The notes beneath the pieces are model-generated. The model was given only the letters and a program-made list of their open reading frames with translations. It searched no databases and was not told where the DNA came from. Positions 34,288-42,325 of a stretch of 64,000 nucleotides of DNA are shown piece after piece. The position numbers and the translations under genes were made by a program. The DNA is from Anaerotruncus colihominis. GTDB taxonomy: Bacteria > Bacillota > Clostridia > Oscillospirales > Ruminococcaceae. Location of the stretch: NCBI GenBank assembly GCA_025146135.1, contig CP102255.1, positions 124,001 to 188,000 on the forward strand, written 5' to 3'. Each line of letters begins with the position of its first letter. Within the stretch, counting starts at the first letter, position 1.

Positions 34288-35488
34288 GGCGGGCACCTCC
34301 CTCCGGCCTGTCTCTTTGCCACGGTTTCAGGTCTTCCCCCAGGAGATCTTCCAGAAAGCCGCCCACGATGTGGCTGGCCTCCTGCTGCATGTCCGGCGTC
34401 ACGTGGGTGTAGGTGTCCAGGGTGAAGCTGGCGTTGGTGTGGCCCAGGATACCGGACAGGGTCTTGGCGTCCACGCCGCTGGTGAGGGCGTGGGTGGCAA
34501 AAGTGTGCCTTAAATCGTGGAATCGGATCGTAGGCAGCCCCGCCTCTCTTAAGATCCGCTTCATCCAGTAGTAGGCGGCGCTGGGGCGTACCGGCTTCTC
34601 CGGAGCCAGAGGTTCCGGGAAGATCCACTGGCTGACGGCGTGCTGTTTCCGCTCCCGCAGCCGCTGGACGGTACTGGGCGGCAGGCGGATGGTCCGCCGG
34701 CCCTGGCTGGTCTTCGTTTCGCCGATCTCCAGCTCTCCGGCCTTGGGGACGTTCACCGACCGGAGGATCTTCAGCGTCCCGGCCTTCTCGTCGAAGTCCT
34801 GCCACATGAGGCCGCAGATCTCGCCCCGGCGGAGACCGGTGGTCAGCTCCGTGTAGAAGAAGTCCCGCCAGATCTCGTTGCGCTCCACTGCAGCCAGAAA
34901 TGTCTCCATCTGCTCCTTCGTGAGGATCTGCTTGGGACGATGGTTGGCCTTGGGCACCACGGCCCCGTCGGTGGGGTTCCGGGCGATCACATGGGCCGCC
35001 TCCGCGTCCTTCAGGCACCGGTGGAGCATGGCGTGGATGCGGAGCACCATGGTGTCCGACAGCTCATGCCCGTGTTCCGGGTGCTCACGGACGCGGCCCT
35101 CGTGTTTCAGCTTTCGGTACAGCTTCTGGATGTCCATGCGGGTCACCCGGGAGACGATCTTATTCCCCAGGTAGGGCTTGATGTAGCACCGGATGAACTG
35201 CTCATAACTCCGCAGGGTGTTGGGCCGCAGGGTGGCGGCGCCGTAGTCCTCCATCCACCGGTCCAGCCACTCGCCCAGAGTCATGCGGCTGTCCTCGGTG
35301 AGCTCCACGTCCTGAAAGGCCTCCAGATCCCGGTGGAGCTTGTCCAGCAGTTCCTTCTGGGTTTTCGCCAGGACATACCGGAAGATGGGCTCGCCGTTTT
35401 GCTTGTGGCCCACCACGATGCGGCCCTCCCAGCGGCCGTCCTCCCGCTTTCGGACCATGCCGTCGCCGGACGGCCTGCGTTTTGCCAT
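34280..35488 (-). CDS. Tyrosine recombinase (partner of the HTH integrase)
   Basis: Encodes 402 aa (MAKRRPSGDGMVRKREDGRW), ATG 35488 with AAGGAGG upstream. AP2-like arm domain, core-binding domain and complete catalytic domain: Arg in LRRGEICGL (about 219), HDLRH (about 325), LGH and Tyr in TLDTYTHVT (about 361). Complete and probably active. Tandem overlapping integrases are typical of elements that need two recombinases. It is preceded by a damaged DUF6809-like gene. Confidence 0.92.
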   Translation of the reverse strand: MAKRRPSGDGMVRKREDGRWEGRIVVGHKQNGEPIFRYVLAKTQKELLDKLHRDLEAFQDVELTEDSRMTLGEWLDRWMEDYGAATLRPNTLRSYEQFIRCYIKPYLGNKIVSRVTRMDIQKLYRKLKHEGRVREHPEHGHELSDTMVLRIHAMLHRCLKDAEAAHVIARNPTDGAVVPKANHRPKQILTKEQMETFLAAVERNEIWRDFFYTELTTGLRRGEICGLMWQDFDEKAGTLKILRSVNVPKAGELEIGETKTSQGRRTIRLPPSTVQRLRERKQHAVSQWIFPEPLAPEKPVRPSAAYYWMKRILREAGLPTIRFHDLRHTFATHALTSGVDAKTLSGILGHTNASFTLDTYTHVTPDMQQEASHIVGGFLEDLLGEDLKPWQRDRPEGGARHG

Positions 35489-35491
35489 AGG

Positions 35492-35795
35492 CTATTCCTC
35501 CTTATTTGGGTCGAGCAGACTGCCGTCGTCCTCGTCCAGGGCCTCCAGGATCATGCGTACTCCCAGGCGGAAACCCCAGGACGAAGTTCTCCAGGGCCAT
35601 GGTGCTGCCGATCTCATTCTCCGCGTTGATGAGCCGGAGCAGCAATGTTTTTTCCCTGTCCTCCAGCAGGGCGGTGAGTTTCTCCTCGCACTCCGCCGAC
35701 TGTTCCATGGCCTTTTTCAGTGCAGTCCCCGATTTGACGATCTGATCGTTGGGGGTGATGTTTCCGAAGTACAGATTTTCCAGTGTGTCTCGCAT
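35492..35795 (-). pseudogene. DUF6809-like small protein, frameshifted
   Basis: Starts at ATG 35795 (MRDTLENLYFGNITPNDQIV) after AAAGGAGG. The helical body (EKTLLLRLINAENEIGSTMA, LENFVLGF) is intact. At about 35570 one extra base shifts the frame; reading without it gives RLGVRMILEALDEDDGSLLD, PNKEE and TAG at 35492-35494. As written, the frame ends in an unrelated Gly/Arg/Pro-rich tail at 35502. A sequencing slip or a recent lesion. The ribosome site of the integrase overlaps the end of the gene. Confidence 0.65.
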
Positions 35796-36011
35796 GTGTG
35801 CCGCCTCCTTTGTCAGCAACACACAATACCCGAATTTCCGCCCAATAGCCACCCCCAACCGCAACTATTTTCAGAAAGTTATCATCTGCGGGCAGGATTT
35901 TATCTTTGTACTGCGGTCCAGATTTTGATATGCCTGCCATAGAAAAAACCGCCTGCATCTCTGCAGACAGTTCCGGTGACAAATCGTTTCTCCCTATGGA
36001 GAAGATTGTCT

Positions 36012-36347
36012 CTATTCGTTTGTTTCGTCGTCCTGCACATCTCCAAAGAGGATGCGAAGATAATCCCGGCGGCCGTAGAGCACACGATCCACATAGACAT
36101 CGTTGTCAAGAACTCGGTAAAAAGTGAGGTAACTGCCGGTCACAAGGAAACGATAATCACTCTCGATATCGGCAATCGAGGACAGGGACGCACCAATCAG
36201 ACTGTGCTCCCGCAACCTGCGGATGTCCTTTGTGATGTTCCGTACCGTGGAGATCGCTGCGCTGGGATTTTCCAAATTCTTTGCGATATAGGACTTGATC
36301 CCGGCCAAATCAGCCTGCGCCTCGTCGGATAAATGCAGGTTATTCAT
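36012..36347 (-). CDS. ParE/RelE-family toxin
   Basis: Encodes 111 aa (MNNLHLSDEAQADLAGIKSY). The alpha-alpha-beta layout and conserved pieces (NPSAAISTVRNITKDIRRLR, YRFLVTGSYLTFYRVLDNDV, RVLYGRRDYLRILFG) match type II ParE/RelE toxins. ParE members inhibit gyrase and RelE members cut mRNA; this sequence looks ParE-like because of the IxxIxxLxE-type N-terminus, but the target is not certain. It overlaps the antitoxin gene by 8 bp. Probably stabilises element II. Confidence 0.87.
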   Translation of the reverse strand: MNNLHLSDEAQADLAGIKSYIAKNLENPSAAISTVRNITKDIRRLREHSLIGASLSSIADIESDYRFLVTGSYLTFYRVLDNDVYVDRVLYGRRDYLRILFGDVQDDETNE

Positions 36348-36594
36348 CTGCGATTCCGAGATGTTTCTCTACGGCCTCCAGCGTCAACCAGCCCTTTTCC
36401 TCCCCGGACTTGCGGCCCTTGGCCAGCTCGTTCATCAGCCGGAGGGTGGCCTGTGTCCGCTCATAGTCCTGCATGTCCACGATGGCGTAGCGGCCCCGGC
36501 CATTCTTCGTCAGAAAAACCGGAGCGCCAACTGCCACGTCATGCAGGACCTCCGTGTAATTACGCAGATCAGAGATGGGTTTGATGTTCGGCAT
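36340..36594 (-). CDS. Phd/YefM-family antitoxin
   Basis: Encodes 84 aa from ATG 36594 (MPNIKPISDLRNYTEVLHDV) after AAAGGGG. The PVFLTKNGRGRYAIVDMQDY segment is the classic Phd/YefM DNA-binding and dimer part; the C-terminus (GRKSGEEKGWLTLEAVEKHL) should bind the toxin. First gene of the toxin-antitoxin operon; by analogy it represses its own promoter. Confidence 0.88.
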   Translation of the reverse strand: MPNIKPISDLRNYTEVLHDVAVGAPVFLTKNGRGRYAIVDMQDYERTQATLRLMNELAKGRKSGEEKGWLTLEAVEKHLGIADE

Positions 36595-36681
36595 GGTATT
36601 CAGCCCCTTTCTTGCCCTTAGTATACCTCGATCTGCTGTAAAATTCAACAGCATTTTTTACTGCGGTTTAATTGGTGATTG

Positions 36682-38487
36682 CTACCACCCCATGGTCATG
36701 CCGCCCATGTCCTGCCGGGGAGTTTCCTCATGGTCATCCGGCTTGTGGCCCATGGCGATCTTCTTTTCCCGGATTTTCCTCCGCAGCTTTCGGTCCACCT
36801 GCTGTCCTACCGGGGCGGCAGGGGGCACCGAGTTGTCACGAAAGATTTGACTCAGATGGTGGAGCAGCCGGGTGGCCGACAGGAACACATTGGGCCTGCG
36901 CGCCTGATCGAAGTGCTCCAGAAAGAAGTCGGCGTATTCGTTTCCCTGTTCTGCCGATTCATAGAAATACGCCCAGGCCTGCTCCCGGTCCTGTTTGATG
37001 CCCTGGCCGGTAAGGTACAGCTTTCCCAGAGCGTACTGGGCGTACTGGTTGCCCTGCTGGGCGGACTCGGTGAGATAGGACACCGCTTTGAGCACGTCTT
37101 TCGGGACATCTTTCCCCTCCAGATACAGCTTTCCCAGGCGGTAGGCGGCGCAGGAGTTCCCCTGCGCCGCCGCTTTTCCATACCAGGATACCGCCTCATT
37201 CGTTCGATTTTGGCCTTGCAGGAGCTTTCCAAGAGCGTACTGGGCGAAGTCATATCCTGCGTCAGCCGCCCGCCGGAACCACAGTTCTGCTTGCTCATCA
37301 TCGGGGAGAACACCCCGACCGTCCCGCCAGCACTTGCCCAGTTGGTAGGCGGCCAGGGAGAACCCTCTCTGCCAGAGCTGCTCCAGCACCTGCACCTGTT
37401 CCGCCTTTTCACTCTCCGGATTTTCGTACTCCTCCAGCACTTCCTTGGCGCTCTGGTAGATTTCGGCCATCCGCCAGTTGGAGTTCCAGGTGAAGTACAC
37501 CGCATCCTGGTCCTCATCCACCTCGTCTCTCATACGGGCATCCTCGAAGGTAAACGTGCCCAGCCGGAGCCGCTCCGCCTCCCGGATGACCATGTTTTTG
37601 ATGGCTTTGAACTCCTTCTGCTGGGAGAGGGGCAGGCGCTCTCTGGGGGCGTCCTTGTAGTAACGTTCCAGCTCGTCCCGAAGCTGATTCCACTGTTCGT
37701 AGCACTCCGCCACCTCCGGGACCTTGGCCAGTTCATCCACGATGGCATCCACCTGCGCCTTTGCCGGCTTTTTCAGGTAGCCATAGACCTTCTTGCCCTT
37801 GTGGTCTTCCAACATCCCGGCCAGCGTCTCCATCTGCTCCGCGATGGCCGGGCTGTGACACAGACCTGTCTCCATCTCCCGAATGAGCCGCCCCATGGCC
37901 TCCGTCGCCTCGTCCCGCACTTGGCTGTAGGACAGATCTTTTTGCTGATACAGGGACAGCAGTTCGTCCCGGAAGATCTCATTGGACAGCTGGGAGCGCA
38001 TTTTTTCGATGCCCTTTTCCGTGAGATACCCCTGCTTTGGATCCGCCGACCAGATCATCATGTGGATGTGGGGGTGGTGCTTCTCGTCGTGGAAGGCGGC
38101 ACACCATCGGAAGCTGCTGGGCGAAATCTTCATGGCCTGAGCCAGCTCCGTCTGGTGGGCCAGCAATAACCTGCGCCAGCTCTCGCTGGTTTCGTAGCCC
38201 AGCCGGTGTGCATCCTTCCGTTTCAGGGAGTAGACGAAGGTCCACACCGGCCCGGTGTGCCCGTTGATCTCCTCCATGGTTTTCTCCAGATCGGCGGGAC
38301 CGTCAGCGGAGAACAAGCCGTGGGAGCGGGGACGTTCCGCCATGTATTCCAGGTAGCCGCCGCCGTCATGGGCGGGGTGCGGAGCCTCGATCAGCTCCAC
38401 ACCCTCCCGGGTGGCGATGTACTCGGCGTAGTGACCGCCGCCGTTTCCCGGCTTGATGTAGCCCGACTTCTGGATTAGTCCCGGCAT
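36682..38487 (-). CDS. MobP3-type relaxase with C-terminal Sel1-like repeats
   Basis: Encodes 601 aa; ATG 38487 (MPGLIQKSGYIKPGNGGGHY) overlaps the mobC stop by one base. The nickase domain covers the first 250 residues, with HPHIHMMIW (about residue 141) as the metal-binding HxH motif and a preceding FRWCAAFHDE. Residues from about 370 on hold four Sel1-like repeats (SLAAYQLGKCWRDGRGVLPD, DFAQYALGKLLQGQNRTNEA, CAAYRLGKLYLEGKDVPKDV, QYAQYALGKLYLTGQGIKQD). The family nicks oriT and leads the strand into a recipient. No type IV secretion genes are seen, so the element is mobilizable rather than self-transmissible within this window. Confidence 0.9.
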   Translation of the reverse strand: MPGLIQKSGYIKPGNGGGHYAEYIATREGVELIEAPHPAHDGGGYLEYMAERPRSHGLFSADGPADLEKTMEEINGHTGPVWTFVYSLKRKDAHRLGYETSESWRRLLLAHQTELAQAMKISPSSFRWCAAFHDEKHHPHIHMMIWSADPKQGYLTEKGIEKMRSQLSNEIFRDELLSLYQQKDLSYSQVRDEATEAMGRLIREMETGLCHSPAIAEQMETLAGMLEDHKGKKVYGYLKKPAKAQVDAIVDELAKVPEVAECYEQWNQLRDELERYYKDAPRERLPLSQQKEFKAIKNMVIREAERLRLGTFTFEDARMRDEVDEDQDAVYFTWNSNWRMAEIYQSAKEVLEEYENPESEKAEQVQVLEQLWQRGFSLAAYQLGKCWRDGRGVLPDDEQAELWFRRAADAGYDFAQYALGKLLQGQNRTNEAVSWYGKAAAQGNSCAAYRLGKLYLEGKDVPKDVLKAVSYLTESAQQGNQYAQYALGKLYLTGQGIKQDREQAWAYFYESAEQGNEYADFFLEHFDQARRPNVFLSATRLLHHLSQIFRDNSVPPAAPVGQQVDRKLRRKIREKKIAMGHKPDDHEETPRQDMGGMTMGW

Positions 38488-38900
38488 CACTCAGCCCCCT
38501 TTTGGTAACGAACAGTGTCTTCGAAGCTGATCTCGCCGTTGGTTTCCTTTACCTCTTTGACACAGCGGACGCGGGCTTTCCGCAGCTGATCCGGGTCGAT
38601 CTCTATGTCGGCGGCCAGAATATTCCCCATGAGGTTTTGATCCACCGACAGCTTGAACAGCAGGTGTCCCATCCGTTTACCGAATGCATTCAGCTTGCCT
38701 TCCAGCACATCGGCGAGAACCCGGGGCAGGTAAGCATCGGCAGATTCTGCGTCCAGGTAACCGGAGTAGAAACGGATGGCCTTTTCGATAAATTCATTTC
38801 TGGTGGAGCAGTTATCTTGCTGGTAGCGCGATTCCACCTCGGTCCAGGCGGATTTACTGAGCCAGACGGAATGTTTCTTATTTTCCTTTTTCAAATTCAA
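38487..38900 (-). CDS. MobC-like relaxosome accessory protein
   Basis: Encodes 137 aa. TTG 38900 follows AAGGAGAGGA; no ATG is near. N-terminal ribbon-helix-helix region (KHSVWLSKSAWTEVESRYQQ, CSTRNEFIEKAIRFYSGYL) and a C-terminal helical part. It should bind oriT next to the relaxase and is translationally coupled to it. A frameshifted homologue is at 9534-9784. Confidence 0.8.
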   Translation of the reverse strand: MNLKKENKKHSVWLSKSAWTEVESRYQQDNCSTRNEFIEKAIRFYSGYLDAESADAYLPRVLADVLEGKLNAFGKRMGHLLFKLSVDQNLMGNILAADIEIDPDQLRKARVRCVKEVKETNGEISFEDTVRYQKGAE

Positions 38901-39029
38901 AATCCTCTCCTTATTGCATCAGCGCCGCCCGAAAGCCTGTCACAGCGGGGATTCAGGCGGCTTTTGAGAAAAAACAGCGCCAATCTCAAATCGGGTTAGT
39001 CGGAACAGCGCCAACTCCAACCCCTGAAA

Positions 39030-39048
39030 CCGCCCGCACTGCGGGCGG
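39030..39048 (-). other. Candidate origin of transfer of element II
   Basis: Nine-bp palindrome CCGCCCGCA-C-TGCGGGCGG in the 344-bp noncoding strip (38901-39244) upstream of mobC. It shares the CCCGCACTGCGGGC core with 9914-9936. The rest of the strip holds no gene; short frames there look like antisense noise. Confidence 0.5.
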
Positions 39049-39244
39049 AAGTGACCGCCCAGGCGCCATAAAAGCGCCAGGGCTTTCTCCTGCTTTTCCT
39101 TTCGTCCTCCGTAAACCAGTTATGGGGCGGCAAATTCCCCGGATAGGCCTCCTCCACAGCGGTGGAACAACGGGCCAAATCCGCCCTGAAAGCCCCAGGT
39201 GGGGCAGGGACTCTGCCCTGCCCCAAAAGAGGGCACACAGCCCC

Positions 39245-39616
39245 TCACAGGCCGTTACACAGGGGAAGCCGCTTGCTGCAGGGAACGGTGTGCTGCGGCA
39301 GAAAGATTCGGCAGTATTCCTCCGGCCCGGACACCAGATGCCGGCGCATCATCTCGCCGCACTGAAACATCTGGAGCACCGCATTTCGATAACAGGCCTT
39401 AATCTCCTCACGGCACTCCTTCGCAAAGACTCTTTGTTCATCTGTCAGGGTTCCACGACTCTCATCGCAGAGGAACAGGGCCACCCCGTCTTCGTCGATA
39501 GACTCCTCGTGCGTACGGTTCCACCTGTTGACAATGTACCGCCGCATGTCTATGGTGCGCCGTGCTGACAGAGACGGGTTCTGCTCAATCACGCAGTCGA
39601 TCATCTGCATCAGCAT
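39245..39616 (-). CDS. Hypothetical mobile-element protein
   Basis: Encodes 123 aa from ATG 39616 (MLMQMIDCVIEQNPSLSARR), 11 nt from AAAGGAG; GTG 39628 lies too close to it. Polar and helical (WNRTHEESIDEDGVALFLCD, EQRVFAKECREEIKACYRNA), no known family. It overlaps the end of the Rep-like gene by 7 bp and is between it and mobC. Element I has no equivalent. Possibly a transfer accessory protein, by position only. Confidence 0.5.
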   Translation of the reverse strand: MLMQMIDCVIEQNPSLSARRTIDMRRYIVNRWNRTHEESIDEDGVALFLCDESRGTLTDEQRVFAKECREEIKACYRNAVLQMFQCGEMMRRHLVSGPEEYCRIFLPQHTVPCSKRLPLCNGL

Positions 39617-40050
39617 CCGGATGCACACTCCTTTCTCTTCAGCGCCGCCATGCGCTGTTCCGCTCTCTGCCGTTCCAGTGCCAGGTCAGCCGCGTGGAGC
39701 TGCCGCTCATAGAACTGTTCGATGGACATCTGGATGGGCAGGATGTAGTAACGCAGACAGCCGTTGAGGGTGCGGCCGTCCCGGGTGGTGACGGTGGTGC
39801 GCTCCGTCCGGACCAGGCCACGATCCTCCAGCTCGGCCACATACTTGCGTACTGTGTTGACGCTCATCCCCACCGCCTCTCCGATGGTCCGGTAGCTGGC
39901 CACGCACTGGTAGGTCCTCCGGTCCTCCCGGTGGAGGAGAAATCCGTAGACCGCGATCGCCCCGGCAGACAGTCCCAGGGAGAAGATCTCGTTGGGGAGG
40001 GGGAAGTAGTTCTTGACGGGATCACGCTTGGGCCAGTGCTGTTTTCTCAT
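39610..40050 (-). CDS. Replication-initiator-like winged-helix protein (element II)
   Basis: Encodes 146 aa from ATG 40050 (MRKQHWPKRDPVKNYFPLPN) after GGGAGGTG. Winged-helix region: TYQCVASYRTIGEAVGMSVN, TVRKYVAELEDRGLVRTERT. It is the counterpart of 9971-10516 and shares the WPKRDP-KNYF-(V/L)PNE start and the DGR-LNG-LRY/LY-I-PIQ segment. Lys/Arg-rich end. The start overlaps the Xis-like gene stop. Role in replication or control is inferred from the constant neighbourhood. Confidence 0.65.
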   Translation of the reverse strand: MRKQHWPKRDPVKNYFPLPNEIFSLGLSAGAIAVYGFLLHREDRRTYQCVASYRTIGEAVGMSVNTVRKYVAELEDRGLVRTERTTVTTRDGRTLNGCLRYYILPIQMSIEQFYERQLHAADLALERQRAEQRMAALKRKECASGC

Positions 40051-40256
40051 TTGGCACCTCCCGACTGTCCCTCCGCCCACTGGATGAACTTCTCTTTCGG
40101 AACTACCATTCGGCTCCCCACCCGCAACGTGGGGAAGCCGGGATCGTTGAGCAGCTCGTAGGCGGTGGAGATGGACACGCCCAGCACCTGCGCCACCATC
40201 TTGGCATTGAGGAACAGGGGCAGGTCGTCGTAGGATTTGTAGACAGACAGTTTCAA
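40047..40256 (-). CDS. Excisionase-like HTH protein
   Basis: Encodes 69 aa; TTG 40256 is 8 nt from GGAGGT. A single HTH_17 domain: LNAKMVAQVLGVSISTAYEL, LNDPGFPTLRVGSRMVVPKE, KFIQWAEGQ. The family steers integrases toward excision or acts as a regulator. First gene of the Xis-Rep-like-hypothetical series of element II; complete, unlike its counterpart at 10513-10692. Confidence 0.8.
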   Translation of the reverse strand: MKLSVYKSYDDLPLFLNAKMVAQVLGVSISTAYELLNDPGFPTLRVGSRMVVPKEKFIQWAEGQSGGAK

Positions 40257-40301
40257 TGCTTAGTACCTCCGGTGTTTTAAATTCAGAGAAAAAATTTCTT
40301 G

Positions 40302-40402
40302 CGTTTCGGAGGTCTCTCTGTTAAACTGGGACACAGATCAGGCTGTGTTTTCCGAAACGCGGCAGGCCGCTGAACTGTTGCAGCAGTTCGGCGGCTTTTT
40401 TT
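40302..40402 (+). ncRNA. Candidate structured RNA opposite the Xis/Rep operon
   Basis: On the plus strand CGTTTCGGA (40302-40310) can pair with TCCGAAACG (40351-40359). Directly after comes a strong terminator: GCCGCTGAACTG/CAGTTCGGCGGC (40366-40395) and seven T. TTGCGT-17-TTAAAC-like boxes lie near 40299-40327. No open frame fits between. Divergent from the Xis-Rep operon, it could be a small RNA or the attenuated leader of a lost gene. The terminator is strong; the RNA itself is a hypothesis. Confidence 0.35.
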
Positions 40403-40617
40403 GCAGGAGCTGTCTTTTTAGATCTGTCTGGCCATGCACCATACCCGTTCCTGCCCTGCGGCCTTGTTTGACCAACACAGCGTTTTCTTCCCCTTGGTAT
40501 GCTCGACCGCTCCTTCTATGACGGCGTCCTGGCATTACTTCTCCGGGGAGTATCGTCTCTGGTGATGGGTATTCGTTTTTCAAGGTGCCGTTCCGAATGT
40601 TTGGGACCAATTTCCCG

Positions 40618-40646
40618 TTGACAATCGTATTTGCGGGTGTTAGACT
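40618..40646 (+). promoter_or_regulatory. Promoter of the DUF6076 gene
   Basis: TTGACA (40618-40623), 17-bp spacer, TAGACT (40641-40646). Confidence 0.65.
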
Positions 40647-40759
40647 ATTGTAAGATTATTTTGACAGCTCCTTTTCAACTGTATCGTAACATGATTTCCA
40701 GTCGCCGTCAAGACTATCTTAAAAATAATTTGTGATTGTCTATTTTGGAGGGCGCCGAC

Positions 40760-41725
40760 ATGTGGTATGCCAAGATGTACTTCTCTGAGAAAAAAGAGGT
40801 TTTCCAATTTGATAGCCACGGGGTCCAGGGCGTTCCCTCGACCTACAAGGAACTCCCGTTCCTGGAGAGCCTGCTGTCTTTTCTGGAGACCGACTGTAAG
40901 GAGCTGGAGCCCCTGCTGCGGCGGGCTTATGAGAATTGGTCCCTTCTGATCGACAGGGATGATAAAGAGGCTGGGGTCCGTACCTTGATGGACCTGGGTG
41001 ACCTTGGGAGCCGGCACATCTACCTGCATCTTCTGTATGTGCGCTGGTTTGAGCGGTTTGGACGCATGGGGATCACCCAGGACCGGGGGAGCAGGGAGGA
41101 TCAGGAGATGCTGGAGGAGCTGCAGAGCCTTCCGAAGCAGCTCCCACTGTATCAGCAGCAGGTACAGCGTTTCTTTGATCTCGTTCTGGATGTGGACAAG
41201 GCAGGACGGGATCCCCAGCAGCAGGCGTCGGCCCACTATCTCTACGATGCCCCCAAGGACCCGTCTCTGTTCTCCTTCCGGCCTATCCCCCTCAGCTTTG
41301 AACCGGTGGAGCCGGGCCGGTGCTCGCCGGTTCTGTATCCCATCCACATTTCGGACATGATCGACTACTCCCTGCGCAGCTGCGTGGAGCGCGGCATTAC
41401 TGTTCGGCGGTGCAAGAACTGCGGACGGTGGTTCCCCCAGACCGGCCGGGTCAGCGCGGAGTACTGTGAGCGTCCGGTGGCTTCCGGACAGCAGACCTGC
41501 CGGGAGGCCGGAGCCTTCCAGCAGTGGACCAAGAAGCAATCCGACGATCCGGTGTTCAAGGCCTACCGCAAGGAGTACAAGAAGCGCTTTGCCTGGATCA
41601 AGGCCGGCCGTATCACCGACGAGCAGTTCTACGCCTGGAGCGAACAGGCCAGAGAGATGAAAAAGAAATGCGACCGGGAGGTCATCACCCTGGACGAGTT
41701 CAAGGACTGGCTGGGGAAGCCGTGA
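40760..41725 (+). CDS. DUF6076-like protein with Cys-rich zinc motif
   Basis: Encodes 321 aa from ATG 40760 (MWYAKMYFSEKKEVFQFDSH) with GGAGGG upstream. The N-terminal 200 residues are helical. Then comes VRRCKNCGRWFPQTG ... YCERP ... CREAGAF, a CxxC-x-C-x-C cluster likely to bind zinc, and a Lys-rich tail. Proteins like this (DUF6076 as far as I can recognise) are common in Firmicute mobile elements and have no known role. Own promoter and terminator, so a single-gene unit. Confidence 0.6.
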   Translation: MWYAKMYFSEKKEVFQFDSHGVQGVPSTYKELPFLESLLSFLETDCKELEPLLRRAYENWSLLIDRDDKEAGVRTLMDLGDLGSRHIYLHLLYVRWFERFGRMGITQDRGSREDQEMLEELQSLPKQLPLYQQQVQRFFDLVLDVDKAGRDPQQQASAHYLYDAPKDPSLFSFRPIPLSFEPVEPGRCSPVLYPIHISDMIDYSLRSCVERGITVRRCKNCGRWFPQTGRVSAEYCERPVASGQQTCREAGAFQQWTKKQSDDPVFKAYRKEYKKRFAWIKAGRITDEQFYAWSEQAREMKKKCDREVITLDEFKDWLGKP

Positions 41726-41750
41726 GGACAAATCGGCAGAAAATGAGCAA

Positions 41751-41782
41751 CGGGACGCGCCCAAAGGCGCGTCCCGTGTATT
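41751..41782 (+). terminator. Terminator after the DUF6076-like gene
   Basis: Eleven-bp stem CGGGACGCGCC/GGCGCGTCCCG around CAAA, then TGTATTCTTT. Confidence 0.85.
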
Positions 41783-41836
41783 CTTTGTATTTGCGATGCA
41801 GATCTCGATGGACTTGTGGTAGTGTCAAAAATTGGA

Positions 41837-41969
41837 CCTGTTGACAAAGTCCTATTTGAAAAAATAGGCTAATTTTCCACCCAGGTTGTTGTAGGTTTAT
41901 AGCCAAATATGAGTTATTCCCTAAACTTTTTCCAACGCAATTTTGGGACAAATCGACTTTGTCAACAGG
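41837..41969. mobile_element. MITE-like element with 15-bp terminal inverted repeats
   Basis: CCTGTTGACAAAGTC (41837-41851) and its exact complement (41955-41969) bound 133 bp of AT-rich noncoding DNA. Outside the arms, AAAAATT-rich sequence continues a weaker inverted match. No open frame inside. A short nonautonomous element or the solo end of an IS; target duplications are not clear. Confidence 0.6.
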
Positions 41970-42016
41970 CCTCAAATTTTTCGCAAAATGATTTGCAGAC
42001 TCTGGGATGAACAAAC

Positions 42017-42187
42017 TCAGCCGGCAATAGAGGTGTCCTCAATGGCGACCTCCTTCATCTTCATAGAACGCAGTTCCTCCACCACAGCCTTGGCCTTCTT
42101 GCGGGCAGCTTTCTTGCCTTCCTGGGCGTGGATCGTTTTGAGCATCTTGGTCACCAGATTCACCTTGAAACGAGGCGTCACGGAGAA
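42017..42187 (-). pseudogene. IS256-family (mutator) transposase fragment
   Basis: The minus strand reads FSVTPRFKVNLVTKMLKTIH, AQEGKKAARKKAKAVVEELR, SMKMKEVAIEDTS. This is the well-known segment of IS256-type transposases that precedes the catalytic Glu region. Both ends of the gene are gone. It marks an old IS insertion next to the Druantia/Dpt-like operon. Confidence 0.75.
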
Positions 42188-42273
42188 CACATTGCAGTAT
42201 CGCAACGGTCTCTGAACCGATAAAAGTCGAGGAAGAATCACTTAATTCGGCAAGGGTGATCATCCGATTATGC

Positions 42274-42298
42274 TAAAAGCGAGCCTTGCGGCCCGCTT
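42274..42298 (-). terminator. Probable terminator of the DruA/Dpt-like operon
   Basis: On the minus strand AAAGCGGGCC-GCAA-GGCTCGCTTT, followed by a short T run; 28 bp after the last gene. Confidence 0.55.
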
Positions 42299-42325
42299 TC
42301 AATAGATTCGGAAGAATGGAGGCTA

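Noticed and set aside
34134..35018. 294-codon minus-strand frame over the integrases
   Set aside because: Overlaps two verified recombinase genes in another frame; Arg/Gly/Pro-rich translation without motifs.
36679..38169. 496-codon frame on the plus strand
   Set aside because: Antisense shadow of the MobP3 relaxase, caused by GC-rich codon use.
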